DNA of 64,000 nucleotides from Streptomyces scopuliridis RB72. Lineage in GTDB: Bacteria; Actinomycetota; Actinomycetes; Streptomycetales; Streptomycetaceae. The DNA lies in contig NZ_JOEI01000009.1 in the NCBI RefSeq assembly GCF_000718095.1, forward strand, positions 1 through 64,000, read 5' to 3'. Shown in pieces: positions 60,133 to 64,000 of the stretch. Under the pieces are notes generated by a model. It was not told where the DNA came from, searched no databases, and worked only from the letters and a program-made list of their open reading frames with translations. Each line of letters starts with the position of its first letter. Position 1 is the first letter of the stretch. A program made the translations under genes and the position numbers.

Positions 60133-61394
60133 GCGCGAGCCTCCGCTGGCTGTTCTTCACTGAATTTCGCTGCCGCTTCACGGGCCCGGGCGCGGGCCCA
60201 GGTCTCCGCTTCGAGGACGTCCGCCACCGTGAGCGAGGTTCCCGTACGGGGGGTGCCGTGCTCCGCGACGACCTCTGTGACCGTATCCATGATTCCGTTG
60301 AACGGCAGCCGTCCCGCCAGAAACGCGTCCACGCACTCCTCGTTCGCGGCATTGAACACCGCGGGGGCCGTGCCGCCCAGGGCCCCTACCTGCCGGGCGA
60401 GCCCCACCGAGGGGAACGCCTCGGTGTCGAGCGGGAAGAACTGCCAGGTCGAGGCCGTGGTCCAGTCGAAGGCGGGCGCGGCGTCCGGCACCCGCTGGGG
60501 CCAGCCGAGACCGACGGCGATCGGCCCACGCATGTCGGGCGGGGTCGCCTGGGCCAGGGTCGAACCGTCGCTGAATTCCACCATCGAGTGGACATACGAC
60601 TGGGGGTGGACGACGACCTCAATGCGATCGAAGGGAATGTCGTACAGCAGATGTGCCTCGATCACTTCGAGGCCCTTGTTGACGAGGGTCGCCGAGTTGA
60701 CCGTGATCACCGGGCCCATGGCCCAGGTGGGGTGCGCGAGAGCGTCCTTGGGGGTGACATGCGCCAGCTCGGCCTTCGTACGGCCCCGGAAAGGCCCGCC
60801 GGAGGCAGTCACCACCAGCTTGCGCACCTCGGCGCGGGTGCCGGCGGCCAGCGCCTGGAAGAGGGCGGCGTGCTCGGAGTCGACGGGGATGATCTGGCCG
60901 GGCCTGGCCACGGCCTTCACGAGGGGTCCGCCGACGATCAGCGATTCCTTGTTGGCGAGCGCGAGCGTACGGCCCGCCGTGAGGGCGGCGAGGGTGGGCG
61001 CGAGTCCGATGGAGCCGGTGATGCCGTTGAGCACGGTGTGACAGTCGGACGCCGCCAGCTCGGTGGCGGCGTCGGGCCCCGCGAGGATCTCGGGGAGCGG
61101 TTCAGCCGTCCCGTACCGCTCGGCGAGCGCCTCCCGGAGCGCGGGAACGGCCTCCTCGCGCGCGACCGCGACGGTACGGACCCGCAGTCGCCGCGCCTGC
61201 TCGGCGAGCAGTTCAACGCGACCGCCGGCGGCGGAGAGCGCGGTGACACGGAAGCGGTCGGGGTTGCGCAGGACCAGGTCGATGGCCTGCGTGCCAATGG
61301 ATCCGGTGGAGCCGAGGACGACGATGTCCCGGCGGCCTTCGGTCGGATCGAAGGCGATATGCGGATCGGCGAGAGGGGCTGGGCAGTCGCTCAT
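60129..61394 (-). CDS. dxr: 1-deoxy-D-xylulose 5-phosphate reductoisomerase
   Basis: First committed step of the MEP isoprenoid pathway, 421 residues, NADPH- and metal-dependent. The nucleotide-binding block is [12 protein letters not shown] (about 26-37), the substrate loop TASGGPFRG and the metal/active region [12 protein letters not shown]. The ATG is behind GAGGTGAGAATGGGGGC. It overlaps rseP. The same pathway's ispG lies 1.5 kb downstream but is broken in this sequence. Confidence 0.95.
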   Translation of the reverse strand: MSDCPAPLADPHIAFDPTEGRRDIVVLGSTGSIGTQAIDLVLRNPDRFRVTALSAAGGRVELLAEQARRLRVRTVAVAREEAVPALREALAERYGTAEPLPEILAGPDAATELAASDCHTVLNGITGSIGLAPTLAALTAGRTLALANKESLIVGGPLVKAVARPGQIIPVDSEHAALFQALAAGTRAEVRKLVVTASGGPFRGRTKAELAHVTPKDALAHPTWAMGPVITVNSATLVNKGLEVIEAHLLYDIPFDRIEVVVHPQSYVHSMVEFSDGSTLAQATPPDMRGPIAVGLGWPQRVPDAAPAFDWTTASTWQFFPLDTEAFPSVGLARQVGALGGTAPAVFNAANEECVDAFLAGRLPFNGIMDTVTEVVAEHGTPRTGTSLTVADVLEAETWARARAREAAAKFSEEQPAEARA

Positions 61395-61465
61395 GCCCCC
61401 ATTCTCACCTCATCCCCGTGCCAGGAGGACAGCGCGCCCCCGCAGGTGTCCCCGTGCGCCGGTCC

Positions 61466-62248
61466 TTACGGCTTTTTCGCGGCTTCCCCCGCCACCGACC
61501 GGAACTTCTGCCACTGCGCCTGGATGATCTCGTCGGGCACTCCCCCGACATCCTTCGTGCCGGTGATCTCGGCGCGGAAGGAGAGCGTGGTGGAGCCGGA
61601 CCGTACGACGGTCAGATACTCGTACAGCTTCAGCGTGCTTTTCACGTCAAGGAGGGTGAAGCGGTACGCCCTCGCCTCGTCCCCCTCGTCCGGCGCTTTG
61701 GCGGGCTCCACCTTCAGATACCTCGCCCGCGCGAGCGCCCGGTCCTCGGTGAACCCGCCCGCGCACTCCCGCCCGGCGGTGGCGAGGGCTTTCATGACGC
61801 CGGTCGCGTCCGGTGCGGTGTACGAACGCAGCTGTACGGAGACGGTGAGGCCGAGCAGCTCGTCGGGGATGTCGGCCTTGCGCTGGACCTCGGCGACGGG
61901 GTCGAACGCGGTGGCGCCCTTGGCGAGGCTGACGAGCGGCTGGCAGACGGCGGGCTCGGCGGTGTAGTCGTCGCCCAGGGGCGCGCCGAGGGCGTACTCG
62001 GAGGTGGTGTACGCGCCGATCTTCTCGCCGTCGGTGAGGGACGCGGCGGTGAGCCGGTCCTCAGTGAGCGGGGCGGGCCCGGTGGCGGAGGCGGAGTGCC
62101 CGTCGGCCGGCTTCCCGCTCGTCTTCCCGCCCTTGCCGTCGTCGGCGCTCTGCCCGTCACCACCGCACGCGGCGACCCCGACCAGTATGAGCCCGGCGGC
62201 CACCGCCCCAAGATCCAGCCGTGCCCGCCGCTTTCCCGCCTCGAACAT
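61466..62248 (-). CDS. Secreted lipoprotein of unknown function
   Basis: A 260-residue protein with a basic N-terminus, a hydrophobic segment and lipobox VAAC (Cys28). A short Gly/Lys/Ser-rich linker is followed by a soluble domain with two further cysteines (AVCQPLVS, RECAGGF). No named domain is recognised. The ATG at 62248 is close to GGGGGCAAGG. It is upstream of dxr on the same strand, with a 71-bp gap. Confidence 0.8.
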   Translation of the reverse strand: MFEAGKRRARLDLGAVAAGLILVGVAACGGDGQSADDGKGGKTSGKPADGHSASATGPAPLTEDRLTAASLTDGEKIGAYTTSEYALGAPLGDDYTAEPAVCQPLVSLAKGATAFDPVAEVQRKADIPDELLGLTVSVQLRSYTAPDATGVMKALATAGRECAGGFTEDRALARARYLKVEPAKAPDEGDEARAYRFTLLDVKSTLKLYEYLTVVRSGSTTLSFRAEITGTKDVGGVPDEIIQAQWQKFRSVAGEAAKKP

Positions 62249-62376
62249 CCTTGCCCCCGTTGTCGGTCGTTGGCGCCGAGTTGACGGCGCGACTCCCGAT
62301 TGTGGGCCATGGGGGCGTGGGTGGGGCGGGCGAGCCCCGGACCGGGGCTCGGATGCGCGCGCTCGGAAGTGCGCGC

Positions 62377-62868
62377 TCAGAAGTGCGTCGTGATGCCGAA
62401 CTTCTCGCGGAGCCTGGCCATGTCGTGGCGGTCCCGGTCGGCCGGTTCGTATCCCTGGTGGAAGAGGACCTGTTGCCCGGCCGAAATACACCGGACCGTC
62501 GTATCCCCGATGGTGCCCGTCGTGAAGCACTCCGCCGGGTACGCGTAGGGCCGCTCCGGGTCCAGTGACGACTGGAGCGCCGAGCCGTCCGGGGAGAAGG
62601 AGAGGGGGTGGAGATCGATCTCCGCGCCCGTCGGGCGGGCGAGAACGAAACGGACCGGGCGCCAGTCCAGAGTCTCGGCGAAGCCCGCGCCGGACAGCGC
62701 CTCGATGACACGGGGCTCCTGGTCGGCGCGGTGCAGGAGGTCCAGATCGCGATGGGGGCGTGTCTGGGCGCCGAGCAGGGCGTCGATGCCCCAGCCCCCG
62801 GCGATCCAGACGTCCGCGCCGGCCTTCCGCAGCAGGGTCAGCACGGACAGTACGTCGTCGGCGGTCAT
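62377..62868 (-). CDS. Nucleotidyltransferase of the ANT(2'')/LinB-like type
   Basis: A 163-residue protein from the ATG at 62868. The nucleotidyltransferase motif is visible: IAGGWGIDALLG, then TRPHRDLDLL, matching the G-G-W-x-x-D...R-x-H-x-D-x-D pattern of aminoglycoside 2''-nucleotidyltransferase-like enzymes. The rest of the domain continues to KFGITTHF. The ribosome site is poor, so the start is uncertain. Many such chromosomal proteins have unknown substrates, so resistance is not implied. Confidence 0.78.
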   Translation of the reverse strand: MTADDVLSVLTLLRKAGADVWIAGGWGIDALLGAQTRPHRDLDLLHRADQEPRVIEALSGAGFAETLDWRPVRFVLARPTGAEIDLHPLSFSPDGSALQSSLDPERPYAYPAECFTTGTIGDTTVRCISAGQQVLFHQGYEPADRDRHDMARLREKFGITTHF

Positions 62869-62966
62869 CACGCGGCGGCACGATACGGCGTCAACTCCGG
62901 TCGCCGCCAGTCGATTTCGCGGCCATGGAGCGCACCGGCCCAGAGGAGCGAGTTGGGCCGGGCGCA

Positions 62967-63008
62967 TTGACACACCTCACCCGCGGCCCGATTCTGAGAG
63001 CGCTCTCA
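62967..63008 (+). promoter_or_regulatory. Promoter and LacI-type operator of the beta-1,3-glucanase gene
   Basis: A perfect 14-bp palindrome TGAGAGCGCTCTCA (62995-63008) has the shape of LacI-family operators such as the CebR box of Streptomyces. TTGACA at 62967-62972 is a good -35. The -10 region around 62990-62995 (GATTCT) is weak and adjoins the operator, so a bound repressor would block RNA polymerase. The regulator is not in the window. Confidence 0.65.
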
Positions 63009-63032
63009 ACCCCACACAGCAGGAGGTAGAGC

Positions 63033-64000
63033 GTGCTTGGTACCAGAAAGTTGCTCGCGGCACTGGCCGCCGCGGTGATCTTCGCCACGGGGTTCACGGC
63101 CGCCGGCCCCGCGGCCCCCGCCGAGGCCGCGGTTCCCACGACCATTCCGCTCACCCTCACGAACAGCTCGGGCCGCGCGGACCCGGTCTACATCTACAAT
63201 CTCGGCACCCTGCTCACGACGGGCCAGCAGGGCTGGGCCGACGCGAACGGTACGTTCCACGCCTGGCCCGCCGGCGGCAATCCCCCCACCCCGGCGCCCG
63301 ACGCGTCGATCGCCGGACCCGCCAACGGGCAGTCCGTGACGATCCGGATGCCGAAGTTCTCCGGCAGGGTCTACTTCTCGTACGGCCAGAAGCTCGACTT
63401 CAGGCTGACGACCGGCGGGCTGGTGCAGCCCGCGGTGCAGAACCCGTCCGACCCGAACCGGAACATCCTGTTCAACTGGACCGAATACACACTCAATGAC
63501 GCCGGGCTGTGGATCAACAGCACACAGGTCGATATGTTCTCGGCGCCGTACGCCGTCGGCGTCAAGGCCCCCAATGGCACCACCAAGACCACCGGCCATC
63601 TCAAGGCGGGCGGCTACAACGGTTTCTTCGACTCCCTCAGGAGCCAGCCGGGCGGCTGGGCCAATCTGATCCAGACCCGGTCCGACGGCACGGTCCTGCG
63701 CGCCCTCTCGCCCGGTCATGGCATCGGGGCCGGCGTCCTGCCCGCCTCCGTGATGGACGACTACATCAACCGGGTGTGGAGCAGATACACCACATCCACA
63801 CTGACGGTGACACCGTTCACGGACCAGCCGAACACCAAGTACTTCGGCCGGGTATCGGGCAACACCATGAACTTCACCAACAGCGCGGGGGCGGTCGTCA
63901 CCTCGTTCCAGAAGCCCGACGCCGACTCGATCTTCGGCTGCTACAAGCTGCTGGACGCCCCAAACGACCTCGTACGCGGCCCGATCTCGCGCACGCTCTG
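63033..64000 (+). CDS. Secreted beta-1,3-glucanase, GH64 family (3' end outside window)
   Basis: At least 322 residues; the gene runs off the right edge. The start is GTG behind AGGAGG. A Sec-type signal peptide ends near APAEAAV (about 33). The GH64 laminaripentaose-producing glucanase sequence follows, with TLTNSSGRADPVYIYNLGT and GQQGWADANGTFHAWPAGG, continuing to LLDAPNDLVRGPISRTL. It degrades fungal or algal beta-1,3-glucan outside the cell. The LacI-type palindrome just upstream suggests sugar-responsive repression. Confidence 0.93.
   Translation, partial: MLGTRKLLAALAAAVIFATGFTAAGPAAPAEAAVPTTIPLTLTNSSGRADPVYIYNLGTLLTTGQQGWADANGTFHAWPAGGNPPTPAPDASIAGPANGQSVTIRMPKFSGRVYFSYGQKLDFRLTTGGLVQPAVQNPSDPNRNILFNWTEYTLNDAGLWINSTQVDMFSAPYAVGVKAPNGTTKTTGHLKAGGYNGFFDSLRSQPGGWANLIQTRSDGTVLRALSPGHGIGAGVLPASVMDDYINRVWSRYTTSTLTVTPFTDQPNTKYFGRVSGNTMNFTNSAGAVVTSFQKPDADSIFGCYKLLDAPNDLVRGPISRTL

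Noticed and set aside
62377..62868. Aminoglycoside resistance gene
   Set aside because: Only the general nucleotidyltransferase motif is visible. Chromosomal relatives in Streptomyces usually have no shown resistance function.

Overview
The window is a chromosomal segment from a high-GC actinomycete, almost certainly Streptomyces. The gene order (RNase J, dapA, thyX, dapB, an M16 peptidase, pnp, rpsO, an ESX/type VII secretion locus, ribF, truB, rbfA, infB, ylxR, nusA, rimP, proS, ispG, rseP, dxr) is the conserved core order of that genus. GTG and TTG starts preceded by GAGGAG-like ribosome sites, four-base ATGA/GTGA overlaps and long GC-rich hairpin terminators fit the same assignment.

Layout. 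1-180: promoter/leader of an rRNA operon that runs leftward out of the window. 0.3-10.7 kb: housekeeping genes mostly on the minus strand, covering RNA decay (RNase J, PNPase), lysine/diaminopimelate synthesis (dapA, dapB), thymidylate synthesis (thyX), an M16 peptidase and rpsO, with two small membrane-protein genes on the plus strand. 10.8-37.5 kb: an ESX/type VII secretion locus. It holds eccD and eccC (divergent), a cassette with a frameshifted small partner, a 767-residue DUF6571-like protein and lipoproteins, a decaying IS200/IS605 element, two WXG100 proteins, two mycosins, two further WXG100-like proteins, eccB and eccE, a DUF397/BldB-type small protein, and a very long Pro/Gln-rich ParA-like ATPase. 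37.6-43.6 kb: a five-gene peptide ABC importer. 43.7-52.0 kb: the ribF/truB/rbfA/DUF503/infB/ylxR/nusA/rimP translation and RNA block on the minus strand. 52.2-54.2 kb: three plus-strand genes, namely a Tat-type lipoprotein, a ferritin-like protein and a kinase-fold protein without catalytic residues. 54.3-62.9 kb: proS, two acetyltransferases, a broken ispG, rseP, dxr, a lipoprotein and a nucleotidyltransferase. 63.0 kb to the end: the 5' part of a secreted GH64 beta-1,3-glucanase gene with a LacI-type operator.

How the genes work together. EccB, EccC, EccD and EccE with a mycosin form the known ESX membrane machine; the WXG100 proteins are its expected substrates. The 17.2-22.1 kb cassette has lower GC, is flanked by an IS element and contains decayed genes, so it looks like a fast-evolving cargo region placed between eccC and the esx pair. 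dxr and ispG belong to the non-mevalonate isoprenoid pathway, but this ispG has lost about 170 bp and its frame.

Four genes are broken (the DUF6571 partner, a lipoprotein paralogue, tnpB and ispG). Sequencing or assembly error has to be excluded for each, although the deletions in tnpB and ispG are too large for simple homopolymer errors. Starts were moved inward from the longest possible reading frame wherever a good ribosome site and family alignment supported it.
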